64,000 bases of DNA from Ambrosia x helenae (GCA_030844895.1 CM061231.1:150264165-150328164); one strand, 5' to 3'. Shown: positions 11,545 to 23,590, counted from the stretch's first letter. Translations and numbers: made by a program. Notes: generated by a model from the letters alone, not told the origin.

Positions 11545-11556
11545 GTTTTATAATTT
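11545..11556 (-). promoter_or_regulatory. Possible TATA box of RRP45
   Basis: The minus strand reads AATTATAAAACATC about 25-40 bp upstream of the pyrimidine-rich leader start. The position fits a TATA box, but the transcription start is not known. Confidence 0.3.
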
Positions 11557-11993
11557 ACAGAAGTGATCCCGTAACTATACCAATATTATACAATGGCATT
11601 CAATATTTAAAGTGACATAGAACCGCATTGGTGGGGTCGTACTATATGTAATAATCGTGTCGGGCTAGTGGGTGTGGAGACACCAAAAAGTTGATGTCTC
11701 CATGCCAACTAGGATGCCACATCACCAAGGTCCATTTTCCTCCTTCTTGAGACATGAGTGGGGTATGGAGACACCAACACTCCATCTTTCGGTTTACCAC
11801 GTCCCGGACCTTTCTCTCTAGGTTTACCCTTGCGTTTGCCTTTAGCTTTTTCGGTGGGTGGCGTAGGTTGAGTTTCGGGAATTATTTCTTCATCGTCATC
11901 CTCCACCTCTAGGGTTTTGATTCTATTAGGGATAATAATCTTACACAACACAACTATCTATGTCAGGTATAAAAATAGAAACAAAACTATAAA

Positions 11994-11995
<2 letters not shown>

Positions 11996-12073
<78 letters not shown>
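11996..12073. repeat. (TAA)n microsatellite
   Basis: Uninterrupted trinucleotide run of about 26 units. Confidence 0.97.
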
Positions 12074-12331
12074 CTGAAACCACGAAACATTTCCTTTACA
12101 ATAAAAACAAAAGCAAATAATTAGTTTCAAATCAAGTAAAAAATAATAAACCTAAATCAAACAATCTAGATAAATAAAAAAAAGAAACTAATTAATCCGA
12201 TCATGAAACAACAACAACATATAGAGTAAAAACGTAAACAGATCGTACCTCGGGAACAGCAAAAACAAGACGATCGGCGTGAAATGCAAATAATATGAGG
12301 AACCGATCGGGTGTCAGATCCTTGAGTATAA

Positions 12332-12905
12332 CTAGGTATTAGTTACCCGCGCTTCGCCGCGGGTGCGGCTGTTGTTCGAAACGCGGCGAGATCTCCTGTT
12401 GCGTTGAGTGTTTGGCGGACGTTAAAGATCGCGCGTCGCTGTGGGAGCTCCTGTTGCGTGGAGGGTTTCGTGGACATAAAAGATAATATTAAGTGACTGT
12501 TATTCTTGCATGAGCTTCAAAAAATACTCGTGACTAAAAGCTAAAAGTTTAGTGGTCAAAGTTTGAAATCCTAAAAACTAAAATTTTGGCCAAAGTGTAA
12601 TAGTTGAGTGGTCAAGGTTTGAAATCCTAAAAGCTAAAAGTTTGGAGGTTAAAATTTGAAATCCCAAAACCTAAAAGTTTGGTGGTCAAATTGGAAGAAA
12701 ATAAAGTTAAGTTAAAAGTTAGTGGCCAAAGTTTTAAATCCTAAAAGTTAAAAGTTTGTTTGTCTAAGTTTGGTGGTCAAATTAGAAGAAAATAAAGTTA
12801 ACCTAAAAGTTAGTGGCAGAAATAAAGTTAACGTAAAAGTTAGTGGCCAATATATATATTAAAACAAAGACACTGTTAAAGTGTCTTTGAATTAATATAT
12901 ATAGA
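12332..12905 (-). mobile_element. Non-autonomous Helitron 1 (574 bp)
   Basis: On the minus strand it begins TCTATATATATTAATTC (from 12905) and ends with a GC hairpin (CCCGCGGCGAAGCGCGGG) followed by TAACTAATACCTAG at 12332. It sits between a host A and T as Helitrons do. A subterminal inverted repeat GACACT...AGTGTC lies near the 5' end. The interior consists of repeated AAAGCTAAAAGTTTGGTGGT-like modules. No gene. Confidence 0.85.
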
Positions 12906-13012
12906 TAATAATAATAATAACCTGTTCAAACACACCTTATCTAAAAAATTTATATAAATTGATCGATTGATGATGTGGTGATTTTTTAGGACAGAGGAAG
13001 GGATGATAATAA
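12906..13012. other. Spacer between Helitrons 1 and 2
   Basis: Short TAA-rich host spacer; nothing recognised. Confidence 0.5.
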
Positions 13013-13676
13013 TCTATATCTATACATATAATAAACCAAAGCTATTTTAATGACATGGCACTCAAAGAGGGTATTCTCTTCATTGAGCATGCCATGTGTC
13101 ATCCCATGTGGCAATGGCTTTATTTTAGGAAAATAATAATTTAAAATTTAAAAACAAAATTAGATTTTTATCTCTAATGTTTCCTCCTATAACTTTTAAA
13201 CGTTAATATCTTTTATATACGAGATTTTTTAAAGAAAAAAAATTACACCAAATTAGCGAGCGTTTTATTATCTTTCCAACGAGTACCATAGTGCTATATA
13301 AAAAACGGAGAAAAAAACGACTATTTTTTTGTGTGGTTTTGTTCATAAAGAAAAAAAAACACAAAGTGTTCATGTTATTCATTAATCATGTATAGGCAAG
13401 TCATTAGTTATGTTCAAACCAGTAAATATGAATTTTATTTACAACATGTGTTAGCATTGGAGTTGTACATTGTTTTAAGTTAGGTTTTAATATTAGAGTT
13501 ATACATTGTTTAAGGTTATGCACTAACATTGGAGATATATTGTTAATTGTTTTAGGTTAAGTGCTACCCGAAGCTTTTCTGCATGTAACTGTAAAACGCA
13601 TCAGTCTATTTCAGATGTAAAATTGATATTTCAAATTAGATTTCTCAACCCGGGACGCTCCCGGGATATAATCTAG
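13013..13676 (+). mobile_element. Non-autonomous Helitron 2 (664 bp)
   Basis: Starts TCTATATCTATACATATAAT and ends with the perfect hairpin CCCGGGACGCTCCCGGG followed by ATATAATCTAG at 13676. Host A precedes and host T follows. No coding capacity. Confidence 0.88.
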
Positions 13677-13971
13677 TAATAATAATAATATTAATCGGGT
13701 TATGAATTTAGGTAGTGATAATACTAATAAGAGAGATTGGAGATGAGAGCAGAAATAATATTGCGATGTGTTTGTGTGATGCTTCTTGCGGCTACCGGTG
13801 TGTGGGGGTTAACTTTCTCTCTCTTCTAATTTTTTTATTTATTTTTTGTTTCTTTCGGAAGATTATTATTTGTATTTGAATATTTTTGATGGAATGAAAC
13901 TGCCACTTAAAAGTTGAGAAAATCGAGCATGCAACACATGTGGCCTTGTGAATGCTCAATTTTTATTTTAA
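13677..13971. other. Spacer, nothing recognised
   Basis: AT-rich sequence between Helitrons 2 and 3 without a recognisable gene. Confidence 0.4.
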
Positions 13972-14477
13972 CTAGGATTCTATTACCCGTGCTTCGCGGC
14001 GGGAGCTCCTGTTGCGTTGAGAGTTTGGCGGACGTTAGAAATCGTGTGTCGCCGTGGGAGCTCCTGTTGCGTGGAGGGTTTCGTGGACATAAAAGATAAT
14101 ATTAAGTGACTGTTATTCTCGCGTGGGCTTCAAAAAAATAATCGCGGCTAAAAGCTAAAAGTTTAGTGATCTAAGTTTGAAATCCTAAAAGCTAGAAGTT
14201 TGGCCAAAGTGCAATGCAAGTTTAAAAAAGTTGGGTGGTCAAAGTTTGAAATCCTAAAAGCTAAAAGTTTGGTGGTCAAAGTTTTAAATCCTAAAAACTA
14301 AAAGTTTGGTGGTCAAATTGGAAGAAAAAAGTTAAGCTAAAAGTTAGTGGCCAAAGTTTAAAATCCTAAAAGCTAAAAGTTTGTTGGTCTAAGTTTGATG
14401 GTCAAATTACAAGAAAATAAAGTTAACCTAAAAGTTAGTGGCAGAAAATAAAGTTAACCTCAAAGTTAGTGGCCAAT
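13972..14477 (-). mobile_element. Helitron 3, 5'-truncated relative of Helitron 1
   Basis: The 3' end is intact on the minus strand (GC-rich hairpin region, then TAATAGAATCCTAG at 13972, host A before it). The interior is made of the same repeated modules as Helitron 1 and runs to GTTAGTGGCCAA. There it joins the hairpin of another Helitron (fragment B), so its own TC 5' end is lost. Confidence 0.75.
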
Positions 14478-14499
14478 ACCTGCGTCTCGCTGCGGGACG
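14478..14499 (-). mobile_element. Helitron fragment B, left piece
   Basis: CCTGCGTCTCGCTGCGGGACG resembles the 3'-terminal hairpin of the neighbouring Helitrons. Its continuation is at 32820 onward, on the other side of gypsy element A. The last five bases, GGACG (14495-14499), are the TSD of element A. Confidence 0.6.
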
Positions 14500-16694
14500 T
14501 GTCACACCCTCAAAATCCACTTGCGGAGTTTTACCGCGAGGCGCATGACAAACCAGGATCCAAGTCAACGATCACAATAAACAAGTCTAAATGAACATAT
14601 GCAATTTCAAAAACATAGTTTAAAATTCCCAAATACAGCGGAAGCTTATTCTCAAAACATAATCCAAACGTAAACCAATTTATTCAATGTTTGAAAACCA
14701 TGCAATCCTAACTAGACGCCGTGCAGACGCGTACGCCCTAGTTCCATTGTGCTACCTTAGCGACCTGAGAAAACATGTAAGAGTTTACGTCAGCACAAAA
14801 ATGCTGGTGAGTTTACAGGTTTTGTAATCAAAGTACCAAGTTCAACCTGTCCATACTATAACAATTTGCAAACCAAGGTACGCTAGCTAGGCGTATCTTT
14901 TATTACTACAACGATTGGAAAACCATTACTAACTCGCAAACCAGATGTCGTGCCCGAATAGTAAACCTGTTCCTGTTTGAGACAATATGCACTCGCCGAC
15001 CCTCCAAGCCGACGAGCGGGGTTGGTCACTCCCAATAGATCTATTCACATTTCCCCGTTGTGCTAACCCGCACATTCATGGTTTCCCCCGGGACTTCCAA
15101 AGATCGTATAGTAAACCATAGAAACCCATAGTATGACAGTTGTTACCAAAACATAAGTTTAACACATGTTTTCTCCCCCGAAAAGTGAAACCAGTTAAAA
15201 GAGGGGCCGTAAACTCACCTTAGGTTGCGTTACTTCGAAACACGAATAATATCAGCAAGCTATGCTAGCCCCGTAAAGCGGCGACCTAACATATGACAGT
15301 TACAAGTACTTAGACTAATAACCCGTAGGTTAGTTAGTCCCTAGATGTCCAGACCATAACCAAGTTCGTTTGAAAACACCGTGACTAGCATTTAGGATCG
15401 TAAATGCATGAAGTAAAGGGGAATAGGCTCCTATTCGCCTATACTATAGGCGATTAGGGCTTCTCATCAGGCGAATAGCCTCCTAATCGCCTATAGTATA
15501 GGGGATTAGGGTTCCTATTCGCCTATAGCACAGCTGTTCCGGTTTTTCGCGCGTTTAACGCTCCAAATCAAATCCAGAACGTGTGTAAACATCAATTATC
15601 AATCAAACAACCTTATTAAACATATTTCAATCAAAATCCTCCGTTTAATCTCGTTCTATCAGCCCTGCATGCAACCATGTATCCCAAAAACAACACATAT
15701 AACATGAAACATCACATTAACATGCATAACCCTAACCCTAATGAACAATTACTCAGATTTCATCAACATGCTATCATTACTAATCTGTAACTACCTTAAT
15801 ATCATGTTACTAATTCTTCTTGAATCATAAAAACCCTATCTTTTAATCATAAACCCACATACAACAAGCATGATAGTTAGAATCCAATTAACAACGATTA
15901 ATAACGAATTTCAGAAGACATTTACGTTTATAAACAGGTCTGGACCATTAGGGATTTAATAAAAACGTTATTAAAGATTGCATGAATGAAAACCACACCT
16001 TAGATTTGTAATAGATTGATGTAATAGGCTTGAAATCTTGTGTTTTGATCCAAAATCGTGTTCCAGAGGTTGTGTGTGTGTTGGGACGAGTTGTGGGACG
16101 ACTAGGGTTGATATAATGAAGTTTAGGAGGTCAAGTATTGTATTTATAGGCGTTTTTAGTCGTCCAGCACGTTATAGGCGATTACGCAGCATCATCAGGC
16201 GAATAGGGATGCTAATCGCCTATAGTAGGGGCGATTAGCACTCTATTCGCCCCATTGTTCCTCCTATTCGCCCCCTATAGGCGATTAGGACTCCCTATTC
16301 GCCTATAGGGGTTGGTTCCGTGTACTTTGCGCGTTAAACCCCGTTTTAACATATGTTAACACATTTTCACATACCGACAAGTCACATAATGATTGTAAAC
16401 ACATAATACTTGCAAACAAACATATTCACACTCGTTCACCAATTCCCGGGACTCGAGACTTGTATGCTCCCTATGTTCTGACGATTCTACGAATCGTCAC
16501 CCTTTGTACACTTGGTTAAGGACCGACATCTAATGAGCCTCTAGACTAACATCTAATGATCCTCTATACCAAACTAACAGTTCCCGAACCGTAACACGAC
16601 TCAACTATCCCAGTTAAGTATAATATACGCGTGACTCGCTAAGGTAGACTTTAATCTAGACAACGTTGTTAATCAGAATTTGCCGGGTGTCACA
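14500..16694 (-). repeat. 3' LTR of element A (2195 bp, internally deleted)
   Basis: TGTCACACCC...GGGTGTCACA on the plus strand. Relative to the other LTR of element A and that of element C it lacks about 417 bp (deletion point near 15386, with ACT at the breakpoint). It contains two clusters of CCTATAG/GGCGATTAGG palindromes (15418-15530 and 16138-16310) and a telomere-like CCCTAACCCTAA at about 15728. The small open frame at 16038-16238 is not a gene. Confidence 0.93.
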
Positions 16695-16712
16695 TCATCC
16701 CCACGTTAAAAG
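16695..16712 (-). promoter_or_regulatory. Polypurine tract of element A
   Basis: On the minus strand AACGTGGGGATGA directly precedes the 3' LTR, the usual place and composition for the plus-strand primer. A second copy of the CATCATCCCCACGTTAAAA motif occurs at about 16806. Confidence 0.7.
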
Positions 16713-16845
16713 AATTTTCGTCCCGAAAATTGCACAAGTACCAAAAGGAATAACAAAAGAAACAGACAAAAGATAGAAACCAAGAGAGAGATTTACCCGA
16801 GTTGTCACATCATCCCCACGTTAAAAAGGAATCTCGCCCCGAGAT

Positions 16846-18279
16846 TCATTCAGCTGCAGTGGTAACATATCTCGATTCGAACGCTTCCTTAGGAAAGAGA
16901 TGAGGATACTTAGACTTCATCTGATCCTCCCGTTCCCAAGTGTACTCTGGTCCTCGGTTCGAGTTCCAGCGAACCTTAACAATGCGAATCTTGCTATGAC
17001 GTAGGCTACGAATCTTGTAATCAAGAATCTCAACAGGTTCCTCCACAATCCGAAGACGATCATCCACCTTGATCTCTTCCAGTGGAACAATAAGAGACTC
17101 GTCAGCCAGACACTTCTTCAGGTTGGACACATGGAAGACGTTATGTACGTTGCCGAGCTCCGTCGGTAAATCAAGACGATATGCCACTGGCCCAATCCGT
17201 TCCAGAATTGTAAATGGGCCGATATACCGAGGGTTGAGTTTGCCACGCTTCCCAAAGCGTATGACGCCCTTCCATGGTGAAACTTTCAAAAGTACCTTGT
17301 CATCAACTTGGAATTCCAATGGCTTGCGACGTTGATCAGCATAACTCTTTTGCCGATCCTGTGCCGCTGCCAACCGGTTACGAATCTGTACGATCTTTTC
17401 CGAAGTTTCGTACACTAGCTCAGGCCCAGTGAGTTGACTCTCACCCACCTCAGCCCAACAAAGAGGAGACCGGCATTTCCGCCCGTACAGTGCTTCGAAC
17501 GGAGCTGCCTTGATGCTCGTGTGGTAACTGTTGTTGTAAGAGAATTCTACTAACGGTAAATGAGCTTCCCAACCTTTGCCAAAATCGATCACACATGCTC
17601 GCAGCATGTCTTCTAAGGTTTGAATCGTGCGTTCACTCTGACCGTCAGTCTGTGGGTGATAAGCGGTACTCATGTCCAGCTGGGTACCCAAAGCTTTGTG
17701 CAAAGACTTCCAGAAGTGAGAAGTAAAATGGGAATCACGATCCGAAATAATAGAAACCGGCACCCCGTGCTTAGAAACAACTTCCTTCAGATAAAGACGA
17801 GCCAAACGATCCATGGTGTCGGTCTCCTTAATAGCGAGAAAATGGGCTGATTTCGTCAACCGGTCAACAATCACCCATATCTTATCATTCCCGCTTGGTG
17901 ACTTAGGTAGTTGCGTGACAAAATCCATTGTAATCCATTCCCATTTCCACTCCGGAATTTCAGGTTGTTGCAAGAGACCCGACGGTTTCTGGTATTCCAC
18001 CTTGACCTTAGCACAGGTCAAGCATTTGCTCACGTATGAGGCTATATCCGACCTCATGTTTGGCCACCAGTAAAGCACCTTCAGATCTTGGTACATCTTA
18101 TCCAAACCAGGATGAATAGAATACCGGGACTTGTGAGCCTCATCTAGGACAAGCTCCCGAAGTCCCCCGAATAAAGGAACCCATATGTGTTCTGCGAAGT
18201 AGTGCAGGCCATCAGGCCTTCGCTCGAGGTGTTTGTCGGCACCGTGCATAGTCTCAGCTTTAAGGTTTTCTTCCTTCAA
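16846..18279 (-). pseudogene. Element A integrase with chromodomain-like C-terminus
   Basis: Integrase inserts the cDNA into chromatin. The 477-codon open frame shows the HHCC zinc finger (DEAHKSRYSIHPG ... CLTCAKVK), the DDE core (TMDFVTQLP; IISDRDSHF; TDGQSERTIQTLEDML) and the GPY/F-type segment (RYIGPFTILERIGPVAYRL). A C-terminal PVEILDYKIRSL...TWEREDQM region has chromodomain character. It continues in frame from the RNase H part across a TAG at 18289-18291, so it is the 3' part of a single pol gene. The frame itself is otherwise intact. Confidence 0.88.
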
Positions 18280-18288
18280 AGCTTCTAA

Positions 18289-19203
18289 CTAGGCAGAACG
18301 GAGTTGGTCAGGTAGAGAGGAATGAATGGTGAGTTGCAACGCCCGAACGCGACGAGGTTTAATTGATTCCTTCCTGCTCAAGGCGTCTGCTACTACATTC
18401 GCCTTGCCAGGATGGTACTTAATGGCGCAATCATAGTCATTCAGGAGTTCAATCCATCGACGCTGTCGTATGTTCAAATGTTGTTGGTCGAAAATATGTT
18501 GAAGACTCTTGTGATCGGTGTAGATGGTGCATTTGGTACCGTACAAGTAATGTCTCCAAATTTTCAACGCGAAAACCACTGCACCCAATTCTAAGTCATG
18601 GGTGGTGTAGTTCCTCTCGTGCACCTTGAGTTGACGAGAAGCATACGCAATCACTTTCTCGCGCTGCATCAACACGCAACCGAGACCATGAATAGAAGCA
18701 TCACAGTAAACAACGAAATCATCAGGGCCTTCAGGTAAGGACAAAATAGGAGCAGAACACAGTTTAGACTTCAGTTCTTGAAATGCCGACTCTTGTGGTT
18801 CACCCCAGTCGAATTTTCTATCCTTCTGAGTAAGAGTGGTCAGGGGTTGAGCGATCTTCGAGAACCCCTTAATGAAACGACGATAATAGCCCACAAGGCC
18901 TAGAAATTGCCGCACCTCAGTTGGCGTCTTTGGTGCTCCCCAGTCCTTGATCGCTTCAATCTTAGCTGGATCGACATGAATTCCTAGTTCATTAACCACA
19001 TGTCCTAGGAACTGAACTTCGCGTAACCAAAAGTCACACTTTGAGAACTTAGCGTAAAGTTGTTCCCGTCGCAAGAGTTCCAAAACTAAACGCAGGTGTT
19101 CCTCGTGTTCGGTCTTGTTCTTGGAGTAAATCAGGATGTCATCAATAAACACAATGACGAACTTGTCAAGATATGGTTTGCAAACGCGGTTCATCAAATC
19201 CAT
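18289..19203 (-). pseudogene. Element A reverse transcriptase (C-terminal half) and RNase H
   Basis: RT palm with the catalytic FIDDIL (about 19130-19150), VQFLGHVV and FLGLVGYYRRFI. RNase H follows with VVYCDASIHGLGCVL, YTTHDLELGAVVFAL and YTDHKSLQHIF, then HPGKANVVADALSRK. It ends at an in-frame TAG at 18289-18291, after which the same frame continues as integrase. It is separated from the upstream RT half by a frameshift at about 19200, in a T-run that appears two bases longer than the frame allows. Confidence 0.88.
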
Positions 19204-20387
19204 GAAAAAACCGCCGGTGCGTTTGTGAGACCGAAAGGCATGACCAAGAATTTGAAATAGCCATAACGTGTACGAAAAGCAGTCTTTGCAACGTCAGCTT
19301 CCCTTACGCGCAACTGGTGATAACCGGACCTCAAATCAATCTTAGAGTAGTAACTAGAACCCTGGAGTTGGTCGAATAGATCATCAATACGTGGAAGAGG
19401 ATAACGGTTCTTGATGGTCACTTTGTTCAATTCTCTGTAATCCACACACAATCGAAAACTTCCATCCTTCTTCTTCACGAACAGAATCGGGGCTCCCCAA
19501 GGGGAAGAACTTGGTCTGATGAAACCCTTGTCCAAGAGTTCCTGTAACTGACTGGACAATTCCTGCATCTCGGGAGGTGCAAGACGGTAGGGGGCCCGAG
19601 CAATAGGAGCAGCTCCTGGTACAAGATCAATACCGAACTCAACCTGACGATGGGGAGGAAGACCAGATAAATCATCGGGAAATACATCAGGAAACTCGCG
19701 TACAACAGGAATATCGTCGATCTTCTTCTCATCGCTAGAGGAAACAGATAAAAGTGCCAAAACGGCCGAGTAACCCTTTCGAAGATACTTAAGGGCTTTC
19801 ATACTGGAGATGAGATTTAGCGGAGCACCGCCCTTGATACCGTACACAGAAAGGAATTCTCCATCAGGGAGAGGAATCCGAATAATCTTGTCGTAACAAA
19901 CGATCTCCGCGCGATACAAAGACAACCAATCCATGCCTACCACAACGTCAAAACTACCCAAAGGTACCGGCATAAGGTCGATGGGAAACGACAAACCCGA
20001 CAACTCTAGTTGACACTCCCGAAGGATACAAGTAGCTTCAATCTTTTTACCGTCAGCCAACTCAATTATATACTTAGCCTCTAATGGTACGGGTACTGCA
20101 TCTAGCAGTCGACTAAATTCCATGGATATAAAACTTTTATCGGCACCGGAATCAAATAAAACACTAACAGAGCGATTATTGAGAAGGAACGTACCGGTAA
20201 CTGTGTTAGGATCCTGTCTAGCCTCAGCGGCTCCAATGACGAAGGCACGTGCATTCCTGCCGCCGCCCCCGTTGTTCCTGTTACCGTTGTTCCCGCCCTG
20301 CTTCAGTTTCGGGCAATCCTTCTTGTAATGCCCAGTCTCCCCACAGTTGTAACAACCCTGCCTTCCCGTAGTTCCCTGAGTAGTAGG
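19194..20387 (-). pseudogene. Element A last zinc knuckle, protease and RT N-terminal half
   Basis: From the right: zinc knuckle CYNCGETGHYKKDC (about 20315-20356), a Gly/Asn-rich linker, then the aspartic protease motif LFDSGADKSF (about 20130-20160) and FDVVVGMDWLS. The RT N-terminal half follows with IRPSSSPWGAPILFVKKKDG, LCVDYRELNKVT, YPLPRIDDLFDQL and FLVMPFGLTNAPA. The frame shifts after that motif. The right end at 20388 is the insertion site of the copia-type solo LTR, which divides it from the rest of gag. Confidence 0.87.
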
Positions 20388-20392
20388 AGCCG

Positions 20393-21112
20393 TGTTAGGA
20401 CAAAGAGGATTGGTGAAACCACTTTTGGAAACCTTAGTCTAATTCACTTCTGTCATTTTGGCTAAGTATAGAAGTACTGAAGAGAAGACAAGAAACTGCT
20501 GAAGAGAAGATATGAGAAGTGCTGAAGAAGAAACTTCATCAGAAGTTCTGAAGTCCAAACCAGACAAGTTCACTTCAGAAGTACTGAAGACAAACTACTC
20601 ATCAGTAGTTTGTCATTCATCAGCACTTAGCATCAGATATTTTCCACCGCCTTTTGTATCAGTAGTTTATTGTTTATTATTACTTTTAGCTGTATTTGTT
20701 AGTTTCAATGTTGCAACTTGTGCAACTTGTTTCTAATGTTTCTGTACTTGCTTTTTGGGCAAGATACATGTATGTAAACGTCTATAAATAGGAGGCTTCA
20801 ACCTTCTATTTTAGACATTGATTTTAATAGAAAAATCCTTCAAACACTTTCACTGTTCTATTCCATTTCAGTATTTATTGTGAATCTGTCTAAGTATCTA
20901 ATTCTCATTTACTGCTTAGATTGATAATAAATACTTGTCATTATTAGTTTCAATCATCAAGGGTGAGTAATAACTCTTCCTAAGTATAAAAAGTGTTGCT
21001 TTAACTTATACATTCCGCTGTGCTTATAATCTGATATACAAGAGCTTGCTAAACACTTAAGTGTCAAAGATAGCAAGTTCTTACTTAAACAAAAGAGCAA
21101 ACTGATCCAACA
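20393..21112 (+). mobile_element. Copia-type solo LTR (720 bp)
   Basis: TGTTAGGACAAAG...CTGATCCAACA, flanked by the TSD AGCCG (20388-20392 and 21113-21117). No internal region remains, so it is a solo LTR left by LTR-LTR recombination. It contains a TATA box (CTATAAATAGG, about 20784) with a plausible transcription start shortly after, and several CTTCAGAAGTACTGAAG-like inverted repeats in its first third. Copia is inferred from length and layout only. Confidence 0.8.
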
Positions 21113-21117
21113 AGCCG

Positions 21118-21292
21118 AGTTAGTAGTTGGAGCCTGGGTCGATGGAAGTGTTACCCGACAGTCCTTAGCAAAATGCCCCAGTCGCTGACAATGATGCCAA
21201 CGATTACGGTCGCAGTCCCCCTGATGATGACGCCCACACTTGTTGCATTTAGGTAATTTCCCCGCATAACCACCCTGTTTGTTACCAGAAGA
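21118..21292 (-). pseudogene. Element A gag, zinc-knuckle piece
   Basis: Codes GGYAGKLPKCNKCGRHHQGD and a second knuckle NRWHHCQRLGHFAKDC, where the first Cys is replaced by Trp (element C has Cys there). It is cut off from upstream gag by the solo LTR at 21298-28827 and from downstream gag-pol by the copia-type solo LTR. Confidence 0.85.
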
Positions 21293-22812
21293 AGAAGTGT
21301 AACACCCCAACCGATGGCGGAAACATCGGGATGTCACGTATTGATGATTGTTCAGTAGCTCATGGTGAATAATAAATTCCATTAAATGATTTAAATGAAT
21401 TACATACAATTGTTCTAGAATTTGTACATCAAATTGAATAAAACTATACACATATCTTCAAGCATAAATTCAAATCTTCAAGCAAATAGAACCTGAAACA
21501 TGTTAAGTTGAAAATATTTTGGGTCAACAAAAGTTGGTGAGAATTACATAGGTTTTTGATAATTGAATAAAAATGTTGTGCAATTCATGTGTCATGTCAA
21601 TCTAGTCCATATGTGAGAACATACTAGAAATAAATCGAGTGCATAACCAACCCTGGTGACTGTTATAATATGATACATCCCATACGCTCATGGTTCACTT
21701 GAATATGTTATACGATAACAAACACCCACGCTACCTTTGTAGGAGGCACGTATCCGGGTGGGATTGTCAGTCCAATAGATCTATCAATGTATACCGTCGG
21801 CTTGTACGGAGTTAATGATTATGCTAGAATGGTGCTTACTCTAATCATGCTCAAGACATAATGCAACATAGAAAACACATAGACACATTGATGATTGAAT
21901 TGCATAAATGATGTTGTAACATGTTTCACCCCAAAAATGGTGATAAATAGAAAAGGGGCTATGTAAAACTCACCTTGGTAAAATGTTATATCTGTTGAGA
22001 ATTTTGGATAATTGTGTTGCCCAAATGTATCAAGTATCACCCTATAATGAGGTAATAAATATGTCTAAGTCTATCAAGTCTACAAATGTATAAGTTTCTA
22101 GGGCTTCGAATTGGGGATAAATGCTTATTTGATTATTATTAAAAATATTCGACATTTGAGAGAAATTTAGTAAATAAATAACCAAAAATCTTTTTATGAA
22201 ATTTAAATTTAGGATGGTCACAATATTGTGTTTAAAGTATAAAAATAATTTTTACAAAATTATTTTATTTAAAATAGATTATTAAATCTATTTTTTTATA
22301 AATCGTCAAACTTTAACTTTAATATTTAAAAATACTAAAATTAAAGAATTATTAGTTTAAAAATTCATATTTCTGTCCTAAATAATCAGAAATAATTTGT
22401 ATAAAATTTTGGTGTAAAAATATTAAAAATTGGATTTATTATGATTTAATTATGATTAAAACTAACAAAAATTGATTAAAAATATTAAATAAATGATTTT
22501 TCAGAAATAAAAATCATTTCAGTAAAGTATATTGTTATAAAAACTTAGAATAAATTTTGTGGAAATTTATAAATTTGTTTTGATATTTTAATGGAATTTT
22601 ATAAATATAATAGAATAAAATTGATTTATTTATTAAATATATTAAATAAATAAATTTTTGAAAACTAAAAATTGTAAGTTGAACTATTACATCAGATTAA
22701 CACAAGATAATTTTTGTAGAATTTTTAAAAATGTTTTAGCATTTTAAAATGAATTTATAAGATATAAATAATATATATAAAAAGTTGATAAAACAAAAGA
22801 AAAGGAAATAAA

Positions 22813-22890
22813 AAGGTTGTGGCTGCCGGGTTTCGAACCCGCGTGGCCAGTTAAGCAAGCACCGAGCACAACCACTTGGTCCAGACCAGT
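22813..22890 (-). repeat. tRNA-like segment in the solo LTR
   Basis: The minus strand reads a B-box-like GGGTTCGAAACCCG preceded by TGGTCTGGACCAAGTGGTTG, the layout of a pol III promoter. It is not a foldable full tRNA, and is probably SINE-derived. Confidence 0.4.
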
Positions 22891-23498
22891 GGTTGTGTTT
22901 GGTTTAGTCTGTTTAAGTTAAATAACATAGCTGGTCTTTAGTGTTCTTCCCCAAATTCTAGACTTCGAAACCCTAGTTTTGCAATTGATTAAATTACACA
23001 ACATTAACCCAATTAACCATGGGGTTAATGTTGTGTAGGTTCCGATTAATGAAACCCATCAAAGATTACGAACTTACAAACTTGTTTAAGGTACGATTGC
23101 TCAGTCAATGCAAAAGTCAAAAACGCGTGATGAACACAGACTTGGATGGATCTTTATAAGAAATTGAGAGTGGGGGTTTGATTGTCGGCGTGTAAAGTCT
23201 CAAATGACAGGTTCAATTTATAGACTCATGCCCGAATTGGAAGGTTTCAATTTCTTGACCAAAGTCAAGTCAAAAACGCATATGTTTAAAGAATTGGAGT
23301 GAGTTTTGGCAATAATCACGGATTATAATCATAGGGGTTTGTTAGTCGGTCAAATAGGAGCATTTATTGGTGTTAATCATCCACAATTCACGGCTTAATT
23401 GCTGCTCACGCAGGTCAGCGTGCAGCAGCTAAGGAAGAAAGGGGATAAGGGTTATCAGCGGTATAAATATATTATGCGTTGGGGTTTCATTAAAATGA

Positions 23499-23590
23499 TC
23501 TTGTGGCTCAGTTGGTTGACGCGTGAGTGGAAGCTTCTGGCCCGGCTTTTGCTCGGGTTCGAGCCACAGCAAAGGTGTACATTTTTTTTT
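23499..23590 (+). repeat. tRNA-like (SINE head) segment in the solo LTR
   Basis: TTGTGGCTCAGTTGGTTGAC matches an A box and GGGTTCGAGCC matches a B box about 40 bp later. A T-run that could terminate pol III follows at 23581-23591. Confidence 0.5.

Larger units (their letters stand above)
11531..12331. other. RRP45 upstream region; possible Harbinger-type ORF remnant
   Basis: The minus-strand frame 11709-11951 codes a Pro/Lys-rich stretch (ETQPTPPTEKAKGKRKGKPR). It loosely resembles the basic linker of MYB/trihelix-like proteins carried by plant PIF/Harbinger elements. The surrounding repeats of GGAGACACCAA support a transposon origin but prove nothing. No other gene seen. Confidence 0.25.

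Noticed and set aside
15724..15741. Telomere-like CCCTAACCCTAA (also near 31856 and 60621)
   Set aside because: Only two repeat units, at the same place in each LTR copy; not an interstitial telomere array.
16038..16238. 66-codon open frame repeated at 32164 and 60124
   Set aside because: It lies within the LTRs of the A/C family and is present only because the LTR is repeated; its C-terminus codes the palindromic modules.
22813..22890. A functional tRNA gene
   Set aside because: Box motifs are present but no full cloverleaf or acceptor stem could be drawn; SINE-like is more likely.
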